Assembly: GCF_000208865.1 (NCBI RefSeq)
Contig: NC_018390.1
Coordinates: 3,862,270 to 3,926,269 of the forward strand
Source: Neospora caninum Liverpool
Taxonomy: Eukaryota; Apicomplexa; Conoidasida; Eucoccidiorida; Sarcocystidae
Reading direction: 5' to 3'
DNA length: 64,000 nt
The notes beneath the pieces were generated by a model. That model ran no database searches. It was given only the letters and a program-made list of their open reading frames with translations, and had not been told where the DNA came from. Position numbers and translations under genes: made by a program. The stretch's first letter is position 1; the number at the start of each line of letters is the position of its first letter. Below are positions 22,908-35,469 of the stretch, in pieces.

Positions 22908-24367
22908 AAAGTGATGGCGAAAGCTCTCAGGGAACTGTCCTGATCTCGCGCGTCGAGGTGCACAAGTGGAAAAAACAAAGCAAAACAGCTGCCTCTGCGG
23001 ACCTTTGTAGAGATGTGCCTACACGGCGTAGACGAAAAAAAACACCGGTCAGAAACAAGGATCGATGCATGCACAGATAGATGCAGGTTGAGGGGTCATT
23101 GTGAACGTTTTTAGCGCGTGGCTGAGAGGTCGGGGATGCGGTTCGCCCTGATACATATCTTGTGGATGCGCTTGTACGGGACTTGCTGAGCGGACGGACA
23201 CTGCTCAAGCAGAGACACGCGCGCGGGCGCGGAGAAGAGAGACTGAAAAGGCACGACGGCACCTTTCCACGGCAATCGATGTCCATGTGTAAACACATTT
23301 GTGTGCAGACAGGAAAGGACATCTGTTTAGGGTTTCCCCAGTGTCAGTCTCCCCTTTGGTCCCTGACAGTTTTCTCTGTGTATGCATATAGGTGCATGAA
23401 GTGCGGGTAATTTAAAATGCGTTAGAGTCGCGCCCCTGTCATTAAGACACCATGTGCCAAGACGCGTTTAGTCCATGCACATGTGTGCACAGATATACAA
23501 AAGATCGATTCAACCTCTCTTCTCCACCATCGCAAATGTATCTCGCTCACGTATCTGTATATATTTCTGTATACAGATAAGTATTCACAGCTGTAATGGG
23601 GTCACCTGCGTGTGCGCGCTTCCGCAGCACATGCTGTTGACTGGAAGGGAGAGAAAAGGGGATTGGCGAAGACGAGGGGCGGACAGGAGCGTAGGGTGAG
23701 AGAAGAGGAAGGAAGACGAAGAAGCCCAGGATAGACAAGAGGGACATAACCGGGACGAGAATAAGGAAGAAAACCGTCCACAGATGAGCAGGACGTATAT
23801 TGGTGAGGCGAGAATCGGGAAGTTGATGTTTCCTTCCGAGGAAACTGTTGCGGAGGAGAGGGGGAGGGTTTTGCCTCTGTGACGCGCTCGTCAGACGCCC
23901 TCCAGTACCTGTGTGCGGGCTGTCCATGCGCGTTGATGCTTGTAGATAATGCCATCTTTTAATTGTTTTGCATGTGAACCGTTGCCGCTCTGCGCCACTT
24001 TTTATCTTTTATTCCATGCATTTCCTTTTTTTGAAGGGAGTGCATTTTCGTGGCACGAGCGTGAAGTCGGTTCGTATCTCGTGTCTTTTCCGCCGGTTTC
24101 TCGGGTGGGCATTTTGTCTCGAACAAGCGGCTTTTCTTCACGAGACGCCCACCCTAACGCGGTCCTGTCTGCTCACCGCTCGTCTGTCTGGGTTTAGGTC
24201 CCTAGCCAACTTCTTTTTGCCAAACGAACAACTTTAGGTGAACATCACTGCCTTTTCGCTCCAGAATTTTTCGTTCCAAGAAAACTAGCCTCCCTCTACA
24301 AAGAGAAAAACTTCAGATTCACACAATCGCACCTTCCACTGCATCCGTTCTCCGAAATTTTCATATG

Positions 24368-24409
<42 letters not shown>

Positions 24410-27400
24410 CAAGAGAGGTGCTCAACACTATACTTAGCCATACGGGCATCCTACAATACGCCCATAGCCGTATAGGTCTACATATATATATATATATATA
24501 TATATAGGTGCGAGACGTTTGGGCGGCGAGTAATTGAAACCGAGGTGAAGTCGAAGGTTTCGACTGGTCGACTGGAAAAAATCGTGGCGGAACGCAGCTG
24601 AGGATCGACTATAATTTTCCGCTTGTGTCGGGCTGGGTCGGGCAGAAGGAGCTTGATGCTTTCCACGTGGAAGGAAGCAACGATCGCTCGAGGATTCGGC
24701 ACGTTGTCCCTGTTCGTTTCTGGCCTGGCACACGGCTTCATTCGTGGGTCCTTCAACGCGAAGTGAAGAGTGTCTCCTCCGCTGGCTATCGCGTGAGTGC
24801 GCGTCTAGAGAGAGCGAACACCTTCGTGGGGTAGAAAGGCTAGGCTGTGTCGTTTGTGTGGCAGACCGCTGCCGCATGGCCAGTTTACTTTGCCACAGAC
24901 TTTGGTGTGGTTTTTGGAAAGCGTGGATGGTCAGCACTCTGAAGCAGATGATTCATTCGGCACAGCTCCGTTGGTGTTGCATCACCTGTTCAATGCATGG
25001 AAAGAGATCCTTGCCCCAAAGGTCCGGGGCACAGAGAAGCACGAGCACATATATCACAACTTTGTGGAGGAACCCTGGATTATCTGTGAAGTTAAATTCG
25101 GGCGAGTACGGGCTTTTGTCTGTTTTGCGTTCCCCGTAATTCTTCCCCTCCGTCGTTCCCTTCCTTCCCTGTTCTGCGCTCCCCTTTGCCTGTGCGCTGT
25201 CTCTGTTTCCTCTCCTCTCTGAGAACAAGAAGAAGCCCGCAGCGTCTGTGCTGTTCGTGGACGAAGCGTCGGAGCTCGTCTCGCGGTCTCGTCTTTCCCT
25301 GTTTCGCCTTCGCCTCTGGTGTTGCAAGTCGTTTCCCCCCCGCGCCGCCTCACGTGTTTCCGCAGAAGGGCGTCTTCCGCCAACCCCCGTCTCCTTTTCA
25401 AGGGACTGGATTTGTGCGACTCGGAGTCGCGCTAAGGATTCGCCGAGCGCGTCTTGCCGCTCGCTCCAGTCAGCTTGCTGCTGGGGCAAAGCGGCAAAGT
25501 TCTTTTGCGGGCTTCCTGTTCTCTCCCAGAGGGGCCCTTCTCGCTCGCGTCTCTCGGATCTGTGAACTGTCCAGGAATCCGCTTCGCTTGAGCCGTCGAG
25601 AGGAAAACCAACTGTCGTGTTGATTGCCCTCCGCGGCGCGCGCGGTCTCGGTCCTTTGCGGTGCACGCAGCTCTGAGAGCGCGAGGGTGAAGAACGAACC
25701 ACTACGTGGTTTTCCTTCGTTGGAAGAGAGGAAAAACACTCGTCGTCCCGTCGGCGCGTCATGGCTGAAGGAACTCGTGATGGGAAGGACCCGAGGCGTG
25801 AAGAGCGCGGAGAGCTTTGCTAATTGACGACGAGGCATACGCACCTCTTTCCGCTTAGGCAGATACGTTTTTTCCACGAAGCGATGCACCGATCAAGATG
25901 CACGACGGGAGTTAAAAGCGAACAGACCAGTCAGCCCCGGGAGAACGCGAAGGGGACATGCGGTGGGGGTTTGTTGCGTGGAGGAAGATTCAGCTCGGCG
26001 TCGGTAGGAACCGTTTCGTGTAAGACACGTGCGAGGGGATGTGGAGAAACATCAAGGCGGCTTTATGGCGAACGAACGGAACTTGGCGCCACCGGAGACG
26101 AGGAAACTCGATTTGGTCCCTTCCACACAAAAGCGAATCAGATCGCTGTCCCAAAGGTCTGGTATCTATTGAGTCTCACACCGTAGTCTTGAATTTGGCT
26201 GATGATTCCTTTCCTTGTCCGTTTGCAACGTGAAGTCTGTTTTTTTATCAGGTTCACGACAAAAAGTGGAAACCCAGGAAGGTACTGAATTGATGCGAGG
26301 CTCTGTTGACGGGGCATGCGAGATCAATTCTGCGATTGACGATTTTTGCTTGTCCATCAACCGAACAGGGAGGGTTCTTTTTCCCCGCGTTGCCCCTCTG
26401 TTACTGATCGAAGGATTTTGACACACACCCGCAAAAGAAAGGAATGCAAAGAGATACGAGGACACAAGCAAGTGTCAAAACGAACCAGAATCGACTCTTT
26501 TGTGGGGCAAGAAAGATGGTCACGTGAGGGGACTGAATCGCTGAAAAATCCCGGAAGCGGCACAGCCCCGGTACACAACGCAAACGCGATTGCCTCCGTT
26601 TTGTTCGTGTGCCCTCGATTACGTGTTAACTGGGACAACGCATGCCTGGTTGCCTGTGGCAAAAGCGCTACAGAGAAAGAAAGATAAAAACGGAGACCAG
26701 TTGTTGCCATGGAGTTTACTAGGCCTATCCGGCTGCATATCGCCGGGCGAAAAGGAAAGTTTTTTTAAAACAACGCCAAAGCAGAACCGTCTCTAGCGTC
26801 ACATGCGGAATCTGTTTTCCTTTCCGCTACTGCGACGGCCACGCCTGTCAAGATTCCCCGGGGCTCACTTGACGTCCTCTCGTTCCTCGAGCGATGTCGG
26901 AAGCGGGAGCGAAAGGCCAACCTTTGCTTTCTGTATCTGCTGCGTCGTTGCCGCATCAACTCTGTAAACAACCGCTAGACCCACGTCCTTGCCAGCAAAC
27001 AAAACGCTTGCCTGTCCTGGAGGTGTCTCCCTACCCAACTATCTGTCTTTGCCCATTTCGTCAAGTCATCCGCCAGTTTCTGTCCTTCTTCCTATCTAAA
27101 TCGCGATATCTGCATTCACCCATGCCTCTAAATAGACACACAGAATTGGTTCTAACTCGACGCCGGACTCCGCAGTTGTGTTTCTATCCCGCTCTATGTC
27201 TTGAACTTCCTTTACATTTCCATATCTGTCTAAGGATGCGTAAGCCAACTCGAGGCGACCTTCTCCTCTCTGACCCGATCTCTGCGCCAGTCTTCCTGGG
27301 GTTTTTATGCATGCCTTATGACGTACCGCCCTGTACGTGGAGATCGACAGGTCCGAATCCGTATCGCTGCCCGGTTTTCCCGCCTTGTAGAGTCTGAACG

Positions 27401-27412
27401 CGATGAAACAGA
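22908..27412. other. Intergenic region with scattered coding-like segments
   Basis: It contains the ALYREF 3' UTR, (TA)n plus (GA)n microsatellites at about 24367-24409, another (TA)n tract at about 24481-24506, and long pyrimidine-rich plus stretches at about 25110-25420. The coding-like segment at 24866-25110 is described separately. A minus-strand frame with a real ATG at 25762 (269 codons to 24953) is the antisense of that segment plus pyrimidine-rich DNA and is probably a shadow. A short minus-strand frame with a hydrophobic stretch lies at 23547-23927. No complete gene model could be built. Confidence 0.45.
24866..25110 (+). other. Orphan coding-like segment, possible exon or gene remnant
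   Basis: After an AG acceptor-like site (GTGTGGCAG, ending 24865) one frame stays open for about 80 codons, with globular composition (many Trp, Phe, His, Tyr), for example TLPQTLVWFLESVDG, LVLHHLFNAWKEIL and HNFVEEPWIICEVKF. The following plus-strand DNA is pyrimidine-rich, as introns or UTRs are here. The only downstream donor in reach is a non-canonical GC site near 25110. A strong GTGAGT lies upstream at 24791, but joining across it in the right phase runs into a stop. I do not recognise the peptide. It could be one exon of an unannotated gene, a pseudogene fragment, or chance. Confidence 0.3.
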
Positions 27413-28048
27413 ATGGCTCCGCCCGACGAAGACGCGCTAAATGCCGCTCTCTTGCGTTCGCGACAAAACAAACGAGACATCTCCGATTTTCTAGGGGAGC
27501 TGGAGATCGAAAAATTTGCGTGGGGAACCCAGTGGATTGTGGATCAGGAGGCGGGTGACCATGTAACTGAGCATTCACTAAATTCGCGGGTCTCAGACTC
27601 TCCAAGGTTGCCTCCGCTATTAAAAGAAATCGGAAAAGCTCGACAAACGGCGGCGTCAGCGTCCACAGAGAGAAGCGCGTCTTTGGCCCGTGACAATGGC
27701 GCTAAGGATTCCAGAGATTCGACTAAAGCAACCGGGAGGGGCGACACCAATTCAAGGGGAAACGCGGCCACGCAGCCACCTGCAGCTCCTGCATCTCGAA
27801 CTCCGTTGAAAGATATCGATGCAGTTTCTGCTTCGCCCCCGAGATTAGAAATTATTCAGCGAGAGGACCCGACTGAAGGGCGGAAGAGACAAAACAGAGG
27901 CTGGCTTCAAGGAAACAACAGGTGAGTCCTCATTTACAGTAAAATACAAAAGAGAAAACGAGGAATCCCGCCCGTCGGGTGTCCCCTCGAGAACGAAGGC
28001 AGCTGTGAGATCACGAAAGAAACACTTCACAAGCTGCATGCCTATCTA

Positions 28049-28084
<36 letters not shown>

Positions 28085-31000
28085 TATACATATATGCAGA
28101 TCGATTCAAGCTCTGTGGTGAGTGTACAGCCACACCTTTATGCGTGAATGTGAGCATTCCGTTTATGAATATCCTCATGCTTGTTTGCTCCACGTAGACG
28201 AGAGCCTCTCGGCTGGGAGCGCAGCCTGACACCCGGGAGAACGGCAGACGGGAGTTCCTATTTCCACCTGACACTAGAAACCTGTGTTTGCATTGTGTTG
28301 GAAACAGCATATTGACCTTCGGTTTACCCCTCTGTCAATCTGCTTCTCCGTTTTTTCTGTGTCTCTCGCCTTTGTGTGTCCTCGGCTCGTTCGCTCACTT
28401 TGCCCTCTATCTCTCATCTCTTTTCCCTTATGTGTGTCCTCACGGCCACTTCGGAATCTACTTTATGCATGCACATCTTCTCCGGCTGAACGCCACACGG
28501 ATTCCTTGTTTCTCGCGTTTGCCTGTTTCTTCTGCATTCCTGCAGAGCGCCTCCTTCAGTCCGGTGTCTCCGCCATACATGTCCCCCGTCGCCGTCCACG
28601 CTTGAGGCCTATCCAAGTCCTGGCTCAAGAAACGGACAATATCCCCTTTCTCCGCTTCCTCTGAAATCGTGCGCCTCTCCACCTTCTCCGAACCGAGCCG
28701 CGTTCTCCCGTGAAAATTCCGTTTTTGCGCTGACGAGCGTCAAAACCTCTTTTGCGTCTTCGCCCGTCTCTAGTTCGTCTTCTGCGTTCCCCCTTTCTCT
28801 CGCGTTTTCGCCCGCACACTGCGATCGACTCCGCGTGCCTGCGGATGCCTCTGAGGATGAAGAGATCCTGCTACCCGCTTTCGCGAAGACCTATTTCGAG
28901 CAGGGGGGGAGGTCGGCGTTTCTGTACCTTCACGGCCGCTGCGCATCCAGCGGAACGCCGAAGAATCGGAAGACCAAGTCACATAAACACGCGTTCTACG
29001 AACTCGACCGCGGCCCCCTCGCCCAGCTCGAGTGGATCACGGAAGACGAGGGCTGTCTCTTCTCGCCGCTGACAAAGCAGGCAGGCCTCGGAGGAGACAA
29101 CGCGACGGAAGCTGACGAAATCGTTGCCCGAGATCGACTTGGAGCTCAAGAGCCAGGTGTGCTCAGCCACGAGGCTACGGCGGTAGACTGCCGTGCTGAA
29201 GACGAGAAAGAAGTGCTTTCCCCCAACGAGCAAAACCTTCCCACAAAAGCGTACCTGTACAAAGATGGTGTATAAATAGGTGAATCCTCGGAAGCCCCGT
29301 TCGAGTTGTGTGACACGAAAGCCAAACGAACTGCACCACAATACAAACATTTGCATGTATATGCATATATGACACAGAGGCTCGCTATCTGAGGTGGTGG
29401 GTGTGTAACACAGAGGGTGATTTCGAGTTGGCCGTCTTTCCAGTGCTGCTTTTTCGCAGGGGAGTCAACGGTACTCCAGCTGCTGACAGCAGAGCGCGAA
29501 GAGATTTTAAGGCAAGAGAACTTGATTCCGGAGGAAGAATTCACTCTCCAGCTCAAAGTTGCCGAAGAGCTGCTGGCAGGGTGGAGAGTCGTCGAGCGCC
29601 TCGATCTTGCAATCGAGCAGCGGGAGTCACAACTGAGAAATTTGAAGGTCGAAATCCGAAGAACTCGAGAGCGCATGCGGTACGCAGTCAAGACTCGAGA
29701 GGAGGCAAGATGGTAGAATTCCACCGGGTCGTGTATACGCCCGAGAAAATCCGTATGAATAATCCTGGCTCAGCGATTTTCCAGCTTGCATACAAACGCT
29801 GGGTTTGCAAACATATACGCTTTGATCACCACTCCCGAAAACACACGCATTGGTAAGGAAAAACCCTGCCAAGTGGCAAGTTGGAGAGACTACATAGAGC
29901 TCGTCGATGACCAAAGGCGCTCTCCAAATTAAAGTCGAAACGCCGACAAACGGCAGGATTCAAGCGCCTGGTCCTCCGGCTGAAAGAAAGAGGACAACAA
30001 GAATATGAACGGAGTCGAAACGAAACGACGCAAAGGAGCACACGCCTCGGTGGGATCGAAGCAGGACTGCTCCGGGCGAAGAGGCCCGAATGGAACGGAC
30101 CTCCGAGGCTGAAACGCGCGGAATAAATGCGGGGAAACGAGAGCTCGTTCCCTACGCGTGAAACAAGCTTCAGAACAGGACCAGCAATAAAGGAATCAAC
30201 GCACATGGGCGAGGCGACCCGTCCGATACAGGCCAAACGCGCGTCCTGCAGAGATGCGCGTTTGCAAGAACCGGAGATCCTCTGTAAATGAAAGTCTCGG
30301 TATTTGAGCGTTGACTAGGCAGAACCATGCACGACCGCCATCACGAACGCAGATGCAGTTGCGTCGCCGCTGCATGTGTCCTTGGTTTCTCACGGAAACT
30401 GTTCCAGGTGCTCCAGCGGGTTTGCTCTCACGATCGTGTTTACCCCTCAGGCTGTTTTTCCAAACACAGAGGGCTGCGTTACAAGACACGAAGAAAAAGA
30501 TCTCGACGGATGCGTCACTTGCGCTCGCCCCCTTTCTGGCCTCACTTCCTACTCTAACATCAACGTCCGCGTCTACGCTTCTTTCCGAGGCCGACGAAAC
30601 GGCGAGTCTGTCTCCGTCTTATCGCTCCACTGACCTTATGCTGCAAGATCGCGTCGTGGGCCGCCTCTCATCTTCTGCCCGAGCTTCCCTTCCTCACCTG
30701 GCGCTTCCTCCCCCCACATACGCAGGAAATGTCTCCATGAGTGCGAATCCAGCTGCAGATTCCGCGGGGCGCATTTTGAATCTTCTGAGGCGCAAGCGGG
30801 GCGAGGAAAGACAGAAGGAGAGTCGCTGGCTGCCCCGTCACCTGCGGCAAAGAAGGGAAGAGGTTCTAGCGAAACAGCAAGAGAGAGAAGACAGAAGAGA
30901 CATCCGAGACGCGGCGCTGTGTCCCCTTGATGTTGCCTGCGCGGAGCTCTCGTCGTGCACTGCCTTAAGCGCCGAGTCGTCCTTTCGGTTGGGAGAAGAC

Positions 31001-32305
31001 GAATACGCCGCAGAAGAGAGACAACGAAAAACGCGTGGCCCACGCGAACGCCCCGGTCAACAAGAGGCCGACGGAGAAGAAGAACCCCTGCTTTTCGCTC
31101 TTGAAGATGTACATCCCGACGAAGGAACCGCAGGGCTCTGCGACTTGGCGCGCCCCACTGTGGATGCATCCCGGCACATCATCGGATTCGAAAGTGTCTC
31201 GAAAGAAAGAAGCGCGCGAGCGGAGGAAGACACAAAGCGGAAGTGCTCGAACGCGACGTGGACGTTCTCTGCGAAAACGACGCTTCTCCTCCAGCGCTCT
31301 TCGCTTCCGCTTGAGAAAAACAGACGCAGCCACGGAGGCCCGCGAGACGAGCGACGGAGGCAGGAAGCGGGGACCAAGAGGGCGGCGTCGAAACGCCCGA
31401 GTACCGGGCGTCTTCACGCCTCCGTCGTGACTGCAAAGGCTATAGTCAAACGCAATGGAGAGAGACAGAGACAGGAGACAGAACAGCACGCGCAGCAGGA
31501 TTTCAATGCCAGGAGAACGGCGAAAGCGAAGGTGGGCGGAGGCAGGAAACCACTCGATGACAAAGCCACACGATCCACCGGGAAAGGCGATCAAGAAAGG
31601 AACGAGCGACAAAGAAGGAATGGGGAGTGCGGAGAGATGGAAAGGTGCGATAAGGGAACTGGACGACATTCGGACGGCCAGAGGGGACAGGAGTCCCCTG
31701 TAGAACACCAAGCGCACCAAGGGGAGCAGAAGAACTTTGCGGCGCGTTCTCTCTCTCCAAAATCCCCGTCGCCCTCTCGGAGTGAGGCGTGCTCCTCGTC
31801 GTCTGCCTCTTTGGTTGCTTCCTCGAGTTTCGACGTGCACGGGGGAAAAGAACCTGCTGACGGCGATGGCCGCCTCGCGCAAAGGGTGCAAGATCCGGCT
31901 CTCCTTCCAGGAGAACGGAACGAGGCAGAAGACGGAGACGTTCCCCAGGAGGAACAACTCAGTTCTCAAGACGAAAGCGACGCCTCTCAGAGAAGCCCGT
32001 ACAGGTCGCCTAGAGCGCCAAACGGATGGAAACCAGAGAGGGGGAAACAAAACGGTGGACGAAGTCCTAAAAGAGACAAGGGAAAACGGCGGAAAATGCT
32101 GAAAAAACACCATCCTTCCCACGGCAGGCGACAGGCATCTGCACTAGAAGAAAGTGGAGGAATACACCCGTATCCACACGACGCCACCGACAGACATGTA
32201 CAGGAATATACAGTTCTCCCTCTCCAAAGAGTCGTATATGCGTGTTCGAAGTCGGTCATGTACATCTGTCTTAGTTGCAATATACATCTACATATATTTA
32301 TATTT

Positions 32306-32352
<47 letters not shown>

Positions 32353-35300
32353 AAATTACAGCTCCTCCCTTCGGCACATTTCTTCTCCCTCTTCACCGTC
32401 TTTGTAGTTTCGTCGTGCATGCTCTCTTCCTTGCGGCTTATGCTGTCCTTTTCGTCGTCGTCAGCTGTGCTTCCGCCGTTCTTCAGTTCCGTTTGCTGGG
32501 CTGTGGAGCTTGTGCCTGAGGGTCTCCGGGACGGAGCTCTCCCGTTCGTGCTTTCGCTTTTTTCCCTCCCAGGCCTTCTTCGGCGCATGAGAAGCGGCTG
32601 TTGGAAATCGCGGCGTGCCTTAGCCACCTTTCGTCGTTTTCGTCTCGAGGCGCTCTCCTCGACTCTCCGTGTTCGCAATCTCCTCTCTTTAGTCGGACCT
32701 CGAGTTGGCGGTCCGGTCTCTTGCCGGCCTCGTTCGTGTTCGACTCCCGAGATCATCTGGGCAGAGCTGGCGAGGCGGAGAACGAAGAAGAACAGAGACG
32801 TGGAAAGCGTCGAGCAGATTCGGAGAAAGACGGAACGCAAAAGGAGGAGACGGGAAACGCTTGTCGTTCGCCTGGCGCGTTCGGTGCCTCGCCCTCTCCG
32901 GGTCTAAGCCGGCGTCAACAGGGCGCTAGAGACAGCCAAAACAGCCAGCTGACGGAAGGGGAGAAGGAGCGAGACGAGGGCGAACCCAGCAAAGAGGAAG
33001 GGGAGGAACGCAGCGAGGGCCTTCGGGAAAGAAAGAAAGCTACAGGACCAAGCGCGTCAGAAGCGCAAGGCGCAGGCGATGGTTCACACGGCGATTTGCC
33101 AATCGACGATGGAACGTAAAACGGCCGCCACACCATCATACCTTCGATCGCAGCCTAGGGGAATTACCTACACAAATGTATGCATGCAGTCTCTCCGGAA
33201 TACAAACATACGAATATACAAATGCATATGTATGTTTTTTTCTATGCATATGAACATGTCTTTGTGTAGTTGTCTAGATCTGTATGAGACAGCTTGTGTG
33301 CGTGGAAGGACGCATATGCATGGAGACGCATGTAGGACACCGAGATAGGCGCCGAGGTGCGTGTGGAGTGTATCCCCATCAGCTGTACACCTGGGTTTCG
33401 ATGCTGCCTGGGTTCTTTGCAATTCTGCAGGCACCAGTTCGAGATTCGTCGCGCCGACGCTGCGCTGGCTTCGCTCGAGGCTCGACTCAGTCTCCTGCGA
33501 CGGCGGCCGCCGGGAGGTCGAGCGAGCGCCGCCGCCATCGGGCAGCTGCTGGCGGAAGCAGCGCGCGAGGGACTGGACTCGAAGGAGCGAGAGTTTTCGC
33601 CTCAGCGCAAATTTCCTGCGGTTCGCCTCGGCTCCTGTGCTCCTGAGGACCCAGATCAAGAGACGGCATCAGCAGGCTTCGACACGAAAGGCCAAAGACA
33701 GAGAGGAGACAGAGGAGACAGAGGAGACAGTGGAGAAGCGTCTGCGGCTGCTCAAGGTGCCCAAGTGCTTTCGAGGGGAGACTCCAGCGACGGAGATCCA
33801 GGTAAGGCGAAAAGGGCGAGACGCAGCCGGGAAACGGTGAGAGGACGGTTTCGTGTGCTTTGTCTCGCTTGCCCGACCAGACGCCTGCTTGAGTTTCGGG
33901 CGTTTTGCCTTTGTCACTTTCTGCGCTTTCTGGGCTTCGTGTGCACCTGCACTTTCGGTGTCCGTGTGTCACTTCCTGCGACTACCCTTCGTAGTCCTTC
34001 TCTGGCTCCAAGAGCCCAATCGGTTCTCCGGCTCCAAAAACCCAATCGGTTCTCCGGATCCAAAAACCCAATCGGTTCTTCGGCTATGGCACTGTCACTG
34101 TTGGCGGTCAACTCATTTCGTTCTTGAGTGTCTTTGTTTCTCGGATCCAAGTTCTTTTGAGTTAGCGCAGTTTCGTGAACACGATCAGTGAATGTCTTCT
34201 TTTGTCTACACATGAGTCTATTCCGGCACCAAGCAACCGAGCGTTGCCGGACCCGCTTCCGGCGTCGTGGCACGAATCGCCAATCGAATCGCAAATCCGC
34301 CTGCTTGCCTCGGCGTTTCCGCAGCTCCGAATCTGAGCGCTCCGCTGAGGAGAGAACCCTCTTCGTCGGGCCGTCTGGGGCCTTTCGAGTCTCTCGGAAG
34401 CCTCGGAACCGTCCGAAAACACGAGAACAACGGAGAAGAAAGAAACGCGCTTCACACGCGTCCGCGCTCACGGTCAGCCTCAGAGTCCCTCCTGCAGCCA
34501 AATCCTTCTCGTTCTTCTTGCTCCTCGCTGTCGTCGTCAAGCCGGAGTCTGCTTGCTGCTCGGGAATCGGGAGAACCCCACGAGACGGCGCGCCAGGAAG
34601 ACGACGACGAAGCAGATTCGAACGGGCAGAAGCGCCGCACGAGCGGAGACTCACCTGGAGGAGAAGGAGATGTAGGGGGAGAAGGAGATGTAGGGGGAGA
34701 AGGAGAAGGCGAAGCGGAGCGATTGTCCTCTCTCGGTCGTGCCAGTCTCATTTTGCTTCGCCTCCAGGCGCAGCAGGAGCACGCAGAAGGGCTGCTGAGG
34801 GAGGCAGAAAAGGCAGTGGGAGAACCCCGCGAAACCGAGGATCTGGAGTTGTCGCTTTCGCTGGCTGAGGACCCAGAACTCCTTTTCCTGGAGCTCGAGG
34901 AGCAAAACGCAGAGACTGACAAAGGGAACGAGGGGAAAGGAGGCAATCGAAATGCAAAGGAGAGGACAGGCAGGCGACTAACCTACGGAGGCACAAACCC
35001 AAAGGAAATGACGCGGAGGGCGCGAGCCTTGACGTTTCACGGTTTCAGAGGCGCACGCCCCGCAGTCACAAGAGCGAAAGAGAGAGAGGAAGAGAGAGAC
35101 AAAGAGAGAGAGGGAGAACGAGAGAGAGAAAGCGAGAAACAGGAGCGAGAGCGAGAGAGCGAAGGCGGCCAGGGAAAGGACGACGGGAAGAGGGGAGGAG
35201 ACCGGGAGGAAGCAAGTCGCGGCAGCAGCGGAGATCGGGGCGGAGACGCAAACACTGGTGAAGCACACGAAGCCTCTGGATCCCTGGTGGGACTGATGGA

Positions 35301-35469
35301 TCACCTGCAAGAGGAGGTGAGAGAAAGCGGCGAAAACGGAGAAGGAGACAGCGATGAAGAGAATAAGAAGCGAGGCGAGAGCGAAGAAAGGAGGGACAAA
35401 GAGGCAGGCACGACAGGTGGTTCATCGGGGTGCGAGGGGTTTTCGCGAGAAAGCGGTGAGAGGAACTGA
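27413..35469 (+). CDS. Large coiled-coil / low-complexity protein (hypothetical)
   Basis: At least seven exons: 27413-27921, 28546-29267, 29460-29712, 30451 to about 32240 (3' end unresolved), 32573-33115, 33431-33801 and 34217-35469. All other junctions agree in phase. Total length is about 1,800 aa. The start has an in-frame stop just upstream (TGA at 27405-27407). Exon 1 opens MAPPDEDALNAALLRSRQN; exon 3 is a strong coiled coil (LLTAEREEILRQENL to VEIRRTRERMRYAVKTREEARW) continuing into exon 4 (FFQTQRAALQDTKKK). Exons 6 and 7 hold further helices (FEIRRADAALASLEARLSLL; LLRLQAQQEHAEGLLREAEKAVG) within Ser/Arg/Glu-rich filler, including RGD repeats and a highly charged Lys/Glu/Arg tract near the C-terminus. 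I recognise no domain. A structural or cytoskeletal role is only a guess from the coiled coils. The end of exon 4 must leave two bases of a codon; candidate donors are near 32003 or 32240-32265. Confidence 0.7.
28051..28083. repeat. (TA)n microsatellite in intron 1 of the large coiled-coil gene
   Basis: An AT dinucleotide tract of about 30 bp within intron 1 (27922-28545). Confidence 0.8.
32311..32349. repeat. (TA)n microsatellite in intron 4 of the large coiled-coil gene
   Basis: About 38 bp of TA repeat that marks non-coding sequence between the unresolved end of exon 4 and the acceptor at 32571-32572. Reading through it gives the artefactual run of alternating Tyr and Ile. Confidence 0.85.
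34004..34081 (+). repeat. 26-bp tandem repeat, three copies, in intron 6
   Basis: Three exact-length copies of a 26-bp unit beginning GGCTCCA or GGATCCA and ending GGTTCTCC/TTC (34004, 34030, 34056). They lie in intron 6 (33802-34216) of the large coiled-coil gene. Confidence 0.9.

Noticed and set aside
24953..25762. 269-codon minus-strand ORF starting at a true ATG
   Set aside because: Mostly Arg/Glu/Ser filler antisense to pyrimidine-rich plus DNA; the opposite strand carries the more globular frame at its end. Kept only as a possibility.
32275..32350. Alternating Tyr-Ile peptides
   Set aside because: Translation of a (TA)n microsatellite; the same applies near 385, 5070, 7220, 9360, 10550, 28060 and 57240.
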